A stretch of DNA of 64,000 nt from Lumbricus rubellus (lineage: Eukaryota > Annelida > Clitellata > Crassiclitellata > Lumbricidae). The stretch spans positions 21,096,718-21,160,717 of the forward strand of contig OX243817.1 in NCBI GenBank assembly GCA_945859605.1, in the 5' to 3' direction. This document shows, one piece after another, positions 22,873 through 63,833 of the stretch. The notes beneath the pieces are model-generated. The model had not been told where the DNA came from. It searched no databases and saw nothing but the letters and a program-made list of their open reading frames with translations. A program made the position numbers and the translations under genes. The first letter of the stretch is position 1; each line of letters begins with the position of its first letter.

Positions 22873-24768
22873 TCAGGTCGTCCGGTCTTCTGTGAACGCC
22901 GACTCGACATATGACTTCGGCAGCATCACGTGACACATTATCTCGGAGACAACGTTGAGCGGCTGCTGCATCTTCTTGAAGCGACCACTTTTGGTGTCGA
23001 ACATCGCAAAGATATCGCAGCCGATTTTCGTCGAAGTGACGAAATAGACTCTGGAGGGGTAACACTCCTTCGATCCGTAGATGCGGTGAATGAATCCCGG
23101 ACGTGTGTTAACCTTCATCGGTTGCGTCGTCCACTTGGCCTGCGCCATGTCAAACTGAACTCGGGTGTGGCCCAGCTCGTCCTTGAGCGAGATCAGTCCT
23201 GATGCGATGGAGTAGCCGCCGCAGAAGTTGAATTCCTTGTCACCCACGTCGAAGAGACTGGAAATCTCCACCTCCGACAGTTGGTTCCAGGAGTGACCAC
23301 CGCTGTCGCTGTTAGTCTGAACGGCGTCCAGGCGATAGATGGACAGACGGCGTCTCGAGATGTAGGAGCAGTCGTACTCGGCGGAGAAGTCCCGAAGGAG
23401 GTACAGTTCGCCACCATAAGGCATTGGAAACAAGTGGGTGGTCATCATCATCATCATTGGTCCTGGGCACGAACCGAAGTGGGTGGTACCGTATGAATAT
23501 GCAGGGAAATCCGTGATACAGTAGTCCATCCATCGCTGGTCGTCGGTCACATAGCGCTCGACCCTACCCGCGCGGTCGATGGCCAGGAGACAGTCGGGTC
23601 CAGCCGAGACGAGCGTGGTCTCACCGGTGACGAGATGTGGCGACGGCAGGACGAACCAGGCGCCCGTCTTGAGGTTCAGCCGGTTGAAGTACTTCTTCTC
23701 CATTTTCGTTAACATGTATCGTCGGTTCGTGCACTCAATTAGTGAGCTCAACGTGTAGAGGAATCCATCGTGAGTGACCGTAGCCTCGAGCCCCGGCCAC
23801 GGGTCCACCGCTTCTTTTCTGTCTCGCGGATGTCTCAGTGCCCTCCAGGCATCGTCATTGACCATGTACAACATCACCTGAAGGTCGTCTCCGCTCCTCG
23901 AGGCTTTGCAGAGGAGGATTTCGACGACGTCAGACCATTGTCTCAGATTTCGTCCAACCATAATGCCTAGCACCTTCCACAGGAGCTGAGGTCGTGCACG
24001 CAGCCAGTCAAGCGTGTCGGCGTTCGAAAGAACGTGACGCTCGATCACCACCGATGGCAGATTTTCGAAATCGACGCAGGCAAGTAGGTCACGAGCCTTC
24101 TCCTTCTCCGCGGGATTCATTTCCGCTCGATTGGCAACCACATGCTGGATGAGTTTCAGGACGTCCTCCTCTTGGACGTAATTCGTCTTATTATCACTCA
24201 GTAACTGTCGTAGCATTTCCACAGGGAGCTTTACTGTATCACTAAGCCGTAGAAGCTTCGACATCCGCGGCAGAATATAGTTCTGGATGCTGTTGGAAAG
24301 AGTTCCGAGTGGATAGAATTCCGACAGGACCTTGAACTTGAAACAGTTATCTTCGTCCAAGTTCTGCACCATAAATTTCCCACAGAGTTCTAGAATCTTC
24401 GGAATTCCAAGATAGTCGGCCAGTTGCACGATCTCCCCAACCGTTTCTTCGCTTATGTCTATGTCTCCAGTGTACATGAACGTGATGGCACAATCGATGA
24501 CGTCACGTGATGACCCCGGAATGACAGCCTCAATGACCTTAGCACCGGTCAGATCGAATCGAAAGAGGCCTCTAAAGTAGTCGCTACAGGCCGCCAGGAT
24601 GCAGCGGTGCGCATAGACTGGTGACGTCAGTGGAGTGGAGGAGCGCACGATGGCGTCACACGTAGCTACGTCACTTCTCTGTTGGTTGAGGTTGCGAAGG
24701 ACTTCAAGAGGTTGAAGCGCCTCGCTGAACGTTATCGTCGTGGGTGACGTCCTCGTCGATGATGACAT
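22873..24768 (-). CDS. BTB-BACK-Kelch-like protein B, 631 aa, intronless coding region
   Basis: Closely similar to gene A over its whole length, with the same start (MSSS.RxSxTTITFSEALQP). The BTB domain lies at about 30-135 (HRCILAACSDYFRGLFRFDL), BACK follows, then the divergent propeller. The C-terminus ends TEDRTT where A has REDDEN. The main difference is a 15-residue insertion of five methionines between copies of TTH, created by a 45-bp segment at 23432-23476 bounded by the direct repeat AAGTGGGTGGT and containing CAT triplets. The frame is kept. A role as CUL3 adaptor is inferred from the family. Both genes remaining open suggests that both are functional or only recently duplicated. 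Confidence 0.85.
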   Translation of the reverse strand: MSSSTRTSPTTITFSEALQPLEVLRNLNQQRSDVATCDAIVRSSTPLTSPVYAHRCILAACSDYFRGLFRFDLTGAKVIEAVIPGSSRDVIDCAITFMYTGDIDISEETVGEIVQLADYLGIPKILELCGKFMVQNLDEDNCFKFKVLSEFYPLGTLSNSIQNYILPRMSKLLRLSDTVKLPVEMLRQLLSDNKTNYVQEEDVLKLIQHVVANRAEMNPAEKEKARDLLACVDFENLPSVVIERHVLSNADTLDWLRARPQLLWKVLGIMVGRNLRQWSDVVEILLCKASRSGDDLQVMLYMVNDDAWRALRHPRDRKEAVDPWPGLEATVTHDGFLYTLSSLIECTNRRYMLTKMEKKYFNRLNLKTGAWFVLPSPHLVTGETTLVSAGPDCLLAIDRAGRVERYVTDDQRWMDYCITDFPAYSYGTTHFGSCPGPMMMMMTTHLFPMPYGGELYLLRDFSAEYDCSYISRRRLSIYRLDAVQTNSDSGGHSWNQLSEVEISSLFDVGDKEFNFCGGYSIASGLISLKDELGHTRVQFDMAQAKWTTQPMKVNTRPGFIHRIYGSKECYPSRVYFVTSTKIGCDIFAMFDTKSGRFKKMQQPLNVVSEIMCHVMLPKSYVESAFTEDRTT

Positions 24769-25590
24769 CCGCTCCTCCTCCTTCTCCTCCTTCTCTTCTT
24801 CTTTCTCCTCCTCCTTCTCTGAAGGCGATGGACAGTATGGTAGTCGACATCTGCCCTTCTGTCACAAGAAATACCTTAATTTGTGAGACCGTACCCGATT
24901 GGAAGAGCGTCTTAATTTACGAGATCCTGCTTAGAGAACAAGGAGAATAAACTTAGTACGGATCGAATTATATCTAATTCGGAACAGTATGGATTCGCTG
25001 CATGAGGTCGTTGACTCGCTGCCCTCCTTGTCTTAGTCCCGAGGAAGAGCAGCTCCGCAGCTCACATTCACCTCGTTCCTTGGTACGCATTGGAAAAGCA
25101 GACACATTATTTTGGCAGATTGAAAAAATATGGAAGAGCAAGGGATGCAGCCCTTCTAAAAGCAGTACAACACTCACTATTTCTGCTGGGCTTTCAAACA
25201 CACGGATCTCTAACTACACCTGCCTCTTGCGATTGACTATTCACGTGTCTGAGTCATATTTCAATTTGACCCTGCGCGCCTTGGGTCCTACTTATAACTT
25301 ATTTAATGATAATAATAACGGCTATAATAATAATAATTATTATAAAATACATGTAGCAGCAATAATAATAATAATAATACCACGGTAAAATAGTTATGCT
25401 AATTATAGGCAAGCAATAACAAGAACAATAATAACGATAACAATTATAATAGTACAATAATTTCAGTATCTGGGGACCGAATCAAAATGCATTATTTTTG
25501 GACAGTAGGCCTATCTAATGACGACACTAACCCAAAACCTAACCCTTCCCGACCTTCACGACGCCTAACCTTACCGTGTACAACCGACTC
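24769..25590. other. 5' flank of BTB gene B
   Basis: Contains a CTC-rich run at 24770-24830, AAT-type triplets at 25305-25450 and no gene. Confidence 0.4.
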
Positions 25591-25816
25591 CACGGCGCGG
25601 TAGTGTAGTGGTGGCGTCGTTGCCTTGGAGCCGGAAGGTTCGAGGTTCGAATCCACATCGCCGCGTAAGGACCTTGGGCAAGTCCTTCACTCACAAATTC
25701 ACAATTGCTCCGCGCTTCGGCGTGAAACTCCGATGCAGTGTCCGCTCTGCATTCGGGAGCGCCTCTGAGTAGAGAGAGCTTGAAGGGGCGCTATAACAAG
25801 TGCACATACAAACAAA
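25591..25816 (+). mobile_element. tRNA-derived SINE, best copy of its family
   Basis: The head has an A-box (TAGTGTAGTGG) and B-box (GGTTCGAATCC), then GGACCTTGGGCAAGTCCTTC, GCGCTTCGGCGTGAAACTCC and TGCAGTGTCCGCTCTGCATT. The tail is CTTGAAGGGGCGCTATAACA. Imperfect direct repeats starting ACGACGCCTAA flank it (about 25557 and 25817). Other copies lie at 13672, 27286 and 42467, with many tail fragments. Confidence 0.8.
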
Positions 25817-25968
25817 CGACGCCTAATCTGACCATAACCGACACTCACGGTCCCCGATGCTGCAACTATGCCCAATACTTATAATGCAAGAACATAAACC
25901 ATTAAGTCTACACAGGGCCTATGCTTGATGCAAACATAAATCGCTGTAAATCACTATGCAATTCATAC

Positions 25969-26060
25969 CTTGAGCGCGGCCTGTCTGGCCTTGCATCTCC
26001 AACCAATAAAACAGTTAAACTTCGCGACTGATCGACGTGAATTGGGACTCATCCTCTCCA
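25969..26060 (-). other. Putative 5' noncoding exon of BTB gene B
   Basis: The donor AAG|GTATGAATTG at 25969/25968 matches the one at 19544 upstream of gene A. The homologous flank continues to about 26370. Confidence 0.35.
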
Positions 26061-26387
26061 ACAATTTACCAAGTGAAGGTTAATGGGATTATAAACCCGA
26101 CGACGACATCACGGCGTGTTGCAGCCGGAGAGTGCTGCCAACATACGGATCTCCACGACAATCGTTTCCATGACAACCATAAGTCCATAACAGAATTATT
26201 GACTGCGTTATACGCAGATCTGCGTCATAGCTGAGAGGCCAAGCTGAGAGGCTAATGTAGTCTTACGCTGTCGTGAAGAATATGTTGTTGGTATGCAAAC
26301 TTGCAAAGCCGTTGTTTTCGTTGATATAAGGCTTAGTTTGCATGATGCGTTCTGTTTAATTGAGGTTCTGGTCTAGATCGATATATA

Positions 26388-26978
26388 CACTGTGTCCCAA
26401 TAAAACGGGCACCCTTTTTATAATGTGAATAAAACAGGCAAATCTTAATCGATTTTCAAAATTTTAAAACTGTTTTTATCCTGAGATAATTATCTTACAT
26501 TGATTCAAATATGAAGTTTCTGGCATAAATATTGACGTCATAATTACGTCATTTGCATCAGAGAATTCAAATGTTAAGTACCGAACACAACTTTTTCCAG
26601 CGCGACGCTCCGACGAACCGGTCAAATAAATTTTTCTTAGAAGCTTATTTAGACCGCTCACTGTCCATCCCTTGGCCGGAAATTTTCGAGTAAACGTTTT
26701 TGCACCGTAATGTTTATGTTTCCGTAAGAATTTTATTACAATTTTGTCTTCTTGGCTGAACGCCATTCTCAACGGTTTTGTTGACATTTTGGTTTCAATA
26801 TGTAAATTAACGACGTCATTATGACGTAATTTTTTAGTGAGGGCCGTTCATAAATTACCCATTTGTAGATAATTAATTATCTTAGGATAAAAACAGTTTT
26901 AAAATTGTGAAAATCGATTAAGATTTGCCTGTTTTATTCAAATTATAAAAAGGGTGCCCGTTTTATTGGGACACAGTG
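26388..26978 (-). mobile_element. Internally deleted Tc1/mariner element, 591 bp
   Basis: Terminal inverted repeats begin CACTGTGTCCCAATAAAACG and run for about 100 bp on each side. TA dinucleotides flank both ends (26386-26387 and 26979-26980). The interior keeps only the start of a transposase gene. Confidence 0.8.
26476..26787 (-). CDS. Truncated mariner transposase: DNA-binding part only, 103 aa
   Basis: The intact frame contains MAFSQEDKIVIKFLRKHKHY and GWTVSGLNKLLRKI, the N-terminal helix-turn-helix of a Tc1/mariner transposase. It then passes into about 35 unrelated residues encoded by the right inverted repeat. No DDE/D catalytic core is present. In principle such a product could bind the terminal repeats without cutting. 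Expression is unknown. Confidence 0.5.
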   Translation of the reverse strand: MSTKPLRMAFSQEDKIVIKFLRKHKHYGAKTFTRKFPAKGWTVSGLNKLLRKIYLTGSSERRAGKSCVRYLTFEFSDANDVIMTSIFMPETSYLNQCKIIISG

Positions 26979-27285
26979 TACATGTAGATATATTCGGTAT
27001 CATAGATACATAGATAGGCTATTATAACCTAAGTTTTGCATAACTCGGCCTGCACAATCAGTTTGCCGTCCAACTGTTAGTCTGTAATATTACAAACAAC
27101 TGGCATGCAGTTTACGGGGGCTTCGAAAAAGAATACAATTCTGACATCTGTGTTCCCCGAAATAGAACATACATGACTCAATCTCGATCACTTGCCCTCA
27201 TGCCCTCAATTCGACTTTCACTCTGGAATGCTATCTCCTTATGTTCACTTTACATTTATTTGTTATTTACTTATTTCTCGTATTT

Positions 27286-27440
27286 GCTATAGCGCCCATT
27301 CAAGCTCGCTACTCAGAGGCGCTCCCGACTACAGCGAGGACGTTGCATTAGAGTTTCACGCCGAAGCGCACGAGCAGTTGCGAGTGAAGGACCTGCTCAA
27401 GATCCTACGCGTCGATTTGAGGTGGAGGGGTGGGTGTGTT
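27286..27440 (-). mobile_element. SINE copy, 5' truncated
   Basis: Read on the minus strand it carries the family body and tail: the complements of GAAGGACCTGCTCAAGATCC, TTTCACGCCGAAGCGC and TATAGCGCCCATTCAAG. The tRNA head is lost at about 27430. Confidence 0.65.
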
Positions 27441-27486
27441 TAGGCGATCTTGACCAAGCCGGCAAGTAACCGAATTAGCTGACTAA

Positions 27487-27846
27487 CAATAGCGGTGCTG
27501 GGTCTAGGAGGCTAAGCCCTCCCCCAAAGACCATCCATTTTTTCCATGTAAAAATAAAATATTTAGATGATTAATTCTCTCGCTCCCCCCCCCCCCCCCA
27601 AATTAACCAGACGACTAAAAACGAAGGTCGTCAGAAATTTTGGCGGTGAAAATGGAAAATTTCTACGAGATTTCGAAAAAATGGAAAATTTTCTCTCGAG
27701 TTGTTATCCTCACAGTACTTTTGTTGTTTATTTTTAAAATGCATTGACATGTAACTGGGTGCGGTGTGTCACCCTGATTTGTCTCAATTAAACGAAGATT
27801 ATATATAATTCAGCCCCCAAAAACTGAAATCCTGGCGCCGCCACTG
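27487..27846. mobile_element. hAT-like MITE, 360 bp
   Basis: Imperfect ends CAATAGCGGTGCTGGG and CCTGGCGCCGCCACTG match at 11 of 16 positions. The flanking octamers CTGACTAA and TTGACTAA differ at one base. A C-run at 27588-27600 and a GACGACTAAAAA...GGTCGTC core lie inside. Confidence 0.55.
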
Positions 27847-28149
27847 TTGACTAAAAGAAGGTTCCACATCGTCATCATGATTATATCATCGTTGTGATCT
27901 AATCTATTGTATAATTTCACATAAAAAATAGGAGCTTCGAAATTAAATTCCCTTTTGTACTTACTAGGCCTACGTGTGTTAGTAAATGCATTATTTCATT
28001 TTTACATTACCGTACTTCATTGGGGGGGGGGGTTCAAACACCCAAAACGCCCCTCAAATACGGCATTGGCTGTCGCACTCTCACAAAGTCATATTCGTTC
28101 GGATCACATAAATGATTGCTGTTCCTATTTAATGTGTTTTGACGTGTGA

Positions 28150-28205
28150 CTTTGGAGCGCCTCTGAGTAGATTCCTTGAAGGGGCGCTATACAAATTGCA
28201 TAGAT
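28150..28205 (+). mobile_element. SINE tail fragment
   Basis: GAGCGCCTCTGAGTAGATTC followed by CTTGAAGGGGCGCTATACAA: the 3' end of the local SINE family without its head. Confidence 0.55.
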
Positions 28206-28968
28206 AGAATTGCATAGATAAGTTGTAACTGGACACGGTGTGTCACCCGAATTTGTCTCATTTTCTCAAATAGGCCTAAACGATGATTAGGCTATTAACT
28301 AATTATTACCAAATCATATAATTGACACCGTTAGGTCTATAGTTTACTCGCCATAGACCCAGTACCTGTTTCTGAAAGACAAAAACTGACCATAGGCCTA
28401 TAGCCTAAGCCCTAAGGCTATTGACTTTTATGGGAGTAAGCTATTTAAAGCATGCACTGAAACTCAACAGTGTGAATCACTAATTTAATTTCTACAGCCC
28501 AGAACTCACATTGATGGCAGGAACACGCGGACGTAAACAATAGACAAACATTAATGAAAATACTGATATTAGCTAATGGCTGATATCGGAAATGTTATAT
28601 TCAAACACAGTTTACGATAATTATGCAGTGTAAACAGAGTAGCAAAAATGCTGAAAATGATTGAAGATGTACAATAATACAACTCTGACGTGCATGTCTG
28701 CATACGGATTCGTTAAATGATGATGCTAGAGTATTTAGTAGGTCTACACCTCATCGAATCGTCCTTAAGATGCAATGTTCTGAACCAGCAGTTAGGCTAA
28801 TACTGAACTAGGCCATCTATGTACACTGTACAGTTTTGTACACGTAGAGCGAGTTATCGACGAGCTTTACCAATGTGCAAGGATCATTGGGAGGTTACTG
28901 AGGGTCTACACAGACTTCATAATGGAAGAGTGGCATGCACAGTTGTCCCGTAGTTCGAAGTTAATTTC

Positions 28969-58889
<29,921 letters not shown>

Positions 58890-59113
58890 CTGAAACAAAG
58901 ACAGAACATCCATTATTAACTCAACCCAATAGGTGTGTTGGATCGACTGCGTTTATGCAATTAACATAAGTTAGCATGACACAACAACAGCATACGACTC
59001 CACATGTGAGTCACAAGTCACGCACATGCGTTTTAGGAATAAATAGCCTATTGGCATAATCAAGACGAAATCAGACAAAAAGAGCAGCTTTTGTCAAAAG
59101 TAGGCCTACATTT

Positions 59114-60886
59114 CGTCGCCTGACAATTATCTTCGCGTATGTCCACTTTTGTGAATTCCGAGAAAAACGAGGTAGAAGTTTCGAAACTTTGGACGGAAAT
59201 TTTAAAAAATGAGTGCAATAAAACTTCAGGCAATAACTTCCTATTAAAGCATCGACATTAATTAAAGGATGTTGCACAAAAATTAAACTGAAACTTAGAA
59301 TGGTTTTTGTGAAATTTTGAAAAATGTTGTATAAAATGGATTTAAATCAATTGCAAGTCATCCTGACGTCTCTTCTTCTTCTTCTTTGGTTCTCTGCCGT
59401 CAGGCAGGTTCATATGTCCAATGACGCCACGCATATCTGTTCTGTGCATCCATCTTTAGCCCTCTGTAACCGTCCTTTGTCATCATCCAGTCCAGTAGCA
59501 TTGTTCTTGGTCTTCCTCTTGTCTTTTTCCCCTCCATTCTTCCTTCGATGATATCCCGTACTATGGTGTCACTCCTCATGATGTGTCCAATCCAGTTTCT
59601 CTGTCGCCTCCGTATTGTCTCCATCATTGATCGTTCCTCTCCCACCATCTGCAGTATTTCTTCGTTTGTCTTGTGTTCCATCCAGCTGACACGCTTCATT
59701 CTTCGCCAAATCCACATTTCGAAAGCCTCCAATCTTCTTATGTCATCCTTTCTCATTGTCCATGTTTCTGACCCATACAGGACCACACTCCACACCAGCG
59801 TCTTGACCATCCTCTTTTTAAGGCTCATATTTAGTTTTCCTCTGAGGAGTTCCCCTCTGTTGTTGAATGCGTCTTTTCCCATGGCTATTCTTCTTTTTAT
59901 TTCTATATGGCATCTTGCATCATCTGTGACCATACTTCCTAGGTAGCAGAATTTCTCTACCTGTTCTATTTCCTCTCCGTTTACTGTGATCTTAAGAATT
60001 GCTTCCTTTCCTCCTTTGCTTATCCTCATAGTCTTTGTCTTTTTGATGTTTATTTTCATGTCGTATTCTGTCGATATCATGTTCAGTCGATCCATCATTC
60101 TTTGTAATCCTTCTTGAGTGCCTGCCAACATTGCCTGATCGTCCGCAAACCTCAGAGCTTTTATCAGTCTTCCTCCTACCTTTATCCCCTCATTCACTTC
60201 TTCCAGTGTTTCTCTTACAATTTCTTCTATATAGATATTAAACAATATTGGGGATAGTGGGCATCCTTGCCTCACACCTCTTCCTATCTTTCCTGGTTCC
60301 GAGTATTCACCATCAATTCTTATTTTCACCTTCTGTCCCATATATAGATTACCTATCAATCTCCTTTCCTGCCATTCCACTCCTATTCGTCTTAACGAAT
60401 AGGAGTGGAATGGCAGGAATGCTCCTGACGTGAGAAAATTAAAAAAAAATATGTATTAATAAAAGCAAGCAATATACAATCAATTGCGACTTTGTTCGTT
60501 TCAATTTTCGCAAGTTTAATACCCTTTTTAAAATAAAAGAACGTTTTTATTTCCTGGACATACGATACTATGATACTACGAAGTGGGATGTCGTATCTCC
60601 ATCGTCCAATCAACGACGAGCTTTTCAGGACATACGACAATGCACTTTTAAACCGTGAATGCGTAAACTGGAGATACGGCAAAATAAATTGGAGATACGA
60701 CAAAGTAACACTGAAATTGGACATACGACAAGTAGTTTTTGTTGAATATCTTTTAAACGACTCCTCGAGTCCTCGTATCTCCTAACGGTTAACAGTGAAG
60801 AAAGAGAAGCAATTTTTTGCTACAAAACAAGTCTAAACTCGCTTTTGACAAAAATGGACATACGCGAAGATAATTGTCAGGCGACG
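59114..60886. mobile_element. TIR element of about 710 bp split by a LINE
   Basis: 38-bp inverted ends start CGTCGCCTGACAATTATCTT with one mismatch between arms. ATTT lies on both sides (59110-59113 and 60887-60890), a possible 4-bp duplication. Subtracting the LINE leaves about 711 bp without a transposase frame. Confidence 0.7.
59370..60422 (-). pseudogene. 5'-truncated non-LTR retrotransposon (reverse transcriptase C-terminal half)
   Basis: An open frame at 60380-59400 (326 residues) carries [20 protein letters not shown] and [10 protein letters not shown] (the catalytic box, here FADD), then the late domain with [30 protein letters not shown] and [14 protein letters not shown]. After the stop come only about 20 nt and an AAG-triplet tail. 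Target duplications TCCTGACGT lie at 59361-59369 and 60423-60431. The 5' end shows a 25-bp inverted copy of itself (60366-60390 against 60395-60419, loop CTTA), as from twin priming. The endonuclease and finger domains are absent, so it cannot move alone. The clade is uncertain. Confidence 0.85.
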
Positions 60887-61147
60887 ATTTGTAGATCTTG
60901 TGTCGCATATGATTACGTCATATTTTGAACACCGTTGTGTCAAACCGCCCACTCATTAAAGAGCACCTGTCTTATGTTAAGCATAGCTTTTCGTAATTGA
61001 TCTGCATACTCCAACGCTAATTTGCCATAAAACTTTCTAATAATATATTTTCAACAGAAATGCATGCGTAATGCGTATTACAGGCAATTACAGGGCCTAT
61101 AACAAATTGCTCCTAATCGACAAGAGGAAACACAATTTTAACATATA

Positions 61148-62367
61148 CAGGATGCGGCCAAAAAAAATAATCCATTACGAAAATTGCGATTTCTCGAAAA
61201 CCGCTAAATATTTTGTTACAAAACTTCGCCAGTCTATTTGACACATATTTATCTACAACTTGGCCAAATCTAATGAAATTCGAATCATGAGAACCAAAAT
61301 GGTGCAACCCTGAAGTGAAACAATGGCATTTTCGTTTCAACCGACATTTACTGACAGCAATAAGTAACAAAGTAACGACGCAAACATTAATGTAACAAGG
61401 TTCAATGCTACTTATTGTTATTGACAAGATTAGGCCAAGTGTAAAGTTTTGTGCAATGAATGTGCGAAGTGACCACCGTTTACTTTTACCCAAGCTTGCA
61501 GACGTTTTCGAAAGCCCAGAACAGACCTTTGAATGGTCTCAAGTGGCAATTCATGAATTCCAGATGATTTGCAGCGTATTTTTCAGTTCAAGAATGTTCT
61601 TCGGCTTTGTGGTAAGTTTGTGGTAGGTCTCAAGCATTGCACCCCAGACAACATAGTCGAGTGGGTTCATATCTGGGAAATTTGGCGGCCACGAATCCTT
61701 GTCGATGAAGTCCGGACAGTGACTTGTTAACCAATCTTGGGCCATGCAGTTTGGCGCCATGAGCGTGCGCTCCATCTTGCTGCAGTAAAGTGAACTTATT
61801 TCCCAAGACAGTCATCGACAAGCTTAGGCAAAAGATTCTCCACGTAGTACTTAGCATTGACTTTGACCTTCTCGACAATGAAATGCAAGCGTCCTTTACC
61901 TTCATAGCTGATACCAGGCTGCAGAAACCATGGTGTGGGGAGAAAACTTGCAATGGCTCTCTCGACCAACAGACGGCTTGGATGGATATCGGCTTTTATC
62001 TTTTTCGCCCAGGCGCGATTGTTCTGATTTTTAATGGGTGGATTAATGCAAAAGACCTTTTCATCGGTGAAGAAAACCATTTCTTGTCACCGTCTGCTAA
62101 GCGGAAATGACTAATTAAGGCACACCGCAGGCTACTTATGTAAAAATATGAATTGCTATTTCGTGAATGCCGTGTTCAGTTGAAAAAATGAAGTTCTTTC
62201 TTTTGCCTGACGTCATGATCACAAATATAAAGATATTGACATAAAATTTTCACACAATATGCAAAAATATGTTACGAATAAAAATGAAAATATTTGTAAA
62301 ATATTATTCAGCGGTTTATGAGAAATCGCAATTTTCGTAATGGATTATTTTTTTTGGCCGCACCCTG
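61148..62367 (-). mobile_element. Mariner-like transposon with frameshifted transposase, 1220 bp
   Basis: Ends CAGGATGCGGCC and CAGGGTGCGGCC lead into about 60-bp inverted repeats (AATAATCCATTACGAAAATT); TA lies on both sides. Minus-strand frames 62080-61796, 61953-61630 and 61775-61551 give successive transposase pieces: MVFFTDEKVF (with a catalytic D), LLQQDGAHAH, and DSWPPNFPDMNPLDYVVWG (third catalytic position DxNPLDY). At least two frameshifts break it. Confidence 0.85.
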
Positions 62368-62424
62368 TAGATGGGAACTTCCAAGAGCACGGGCGGTGGT
62401 AGGCTATACGTATCCCAAGCAGCA

Positions 62425-63240
62425 CACAAACGTTAATAAAACGTTCGCAAATGGTTAGCGGACACGTTCGTCTAACGTTTGGAAAAAACGTTGATAAAAC
62501 GTAGATTTGGCAGTTGTGTTAATGTTTATAAAACGTTTACAGCAAACGTTAAATGGACGTTACGATAACCAAAATTAAACGTTTCTTTAACGTTAGCATA
62601 ACCTTTATACAACGTTCGTAAATGGTTAGCGGAAACGTTCATCTAACGTTTGGAAAAAACGTTGATAAAACGTAGATTTGGCAGTTGTCTTAATGTTTAT
62701 AAAACGTTTACAGCAAACGTTAAATGGACGTTACGATAACCAAAATTAAACGTTACTTTAACGTTAGCATAACCTTTATACAACGTTCGTAGATGGTTAG
62801 CGGAAACGTTCATCTAACGTTTGGAAAAAACGTTGATAAAACGTAGATTTGGCAGTTGTCTTAATGTTTATAAAACGTTTACAGCAAACGTTAAATGGAC
62901 GTTATGATAACCAAAATTAAACGGTACTTTAACGTTAGCATAAACTTTATACAACGTTCGTAAATGGTTAGCGGAAACGTTCACCTAACGTTTGGAAAAA
63001 ACGTTGATAAAACGTAGATTTGGCAGTTGTCTTAATGTTTATAAAACGTTTATTGCAAACGTTAAAAGAGCGTTATGCCAACCAAATTTAAACGTTACCT
63101 CAACATTGGCATATTCTTTATACAATGTTCGTAAATGGTTAGCGGAAACGTCCATCTAACGTTTGGATAAAACGTTAATAAAACGTAAATTTGGCAGTTG
63201 ATTTTCCGTTTATAAAACGTTTACATGGAAGTATGCAAAT
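62425..63240. repeat. AACGTT-rich satellite, five units of exactly 171 bp
   Basis: ATGGTTAGCG occurs at 62451, 62622, 62793, 62964 and 63135: four spacings of 171. Each unit has about ten AACGTT or AAACGT words. The last copy is the most diverged. Confidence 0.9.
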
Positions 63241-63833
63241 AATTAAATCGTTTATTTAATCAACCATCAAAAAAGCATATGCTATATATAAATATATCTA
63301 ACATCACAATGTCTGACAAAAATAATTTCTATTAGGCTTATATTATTATGTGACACTGAAACTAAGGATGACAACAGGTTCTAGTTAACACCAAAATGTT
63401 TAAGTTCAGCCATGTGCACGTGCAATACCGTACAGTTATCAATAACCAATGAGTTTCATAGCTATGGTAAAAACAAATATATATATATATATAATCTGTT
63501 TGCACTGCAAAATTTAGTTTATTCTTAAATTAGACTATACACCAGTGCAAATATACACAGAGGCAGTTGAACTTCAAAACATGTTCTGATCGTTAATAAA
63601 CTACTTTGGTGTGTCCTGTGAAGCTTGATAAGCAGATTAATTAAATAAGAGTCTTAGCAAAAAGAAACCTCAAAACTAGCAATTATTAGCTGATACAGGT
63701 GTCAAACAACAATGATCAAGTATCTAGAGGGTAGTCAGAACCCTAAAAATAAAAGTGCAGTATAAAGTGTAGACCTAATCTTTGATAAAGGTTCATTACA
63801 CTAATGTCTTAACACAAACACAATAGTTTTAAA
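63241..63833. other. No feature seen
   Basis: AT-rich sequence with a short TA run at 63478-63492. Nothing recognisable. Confidence 0.4.
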
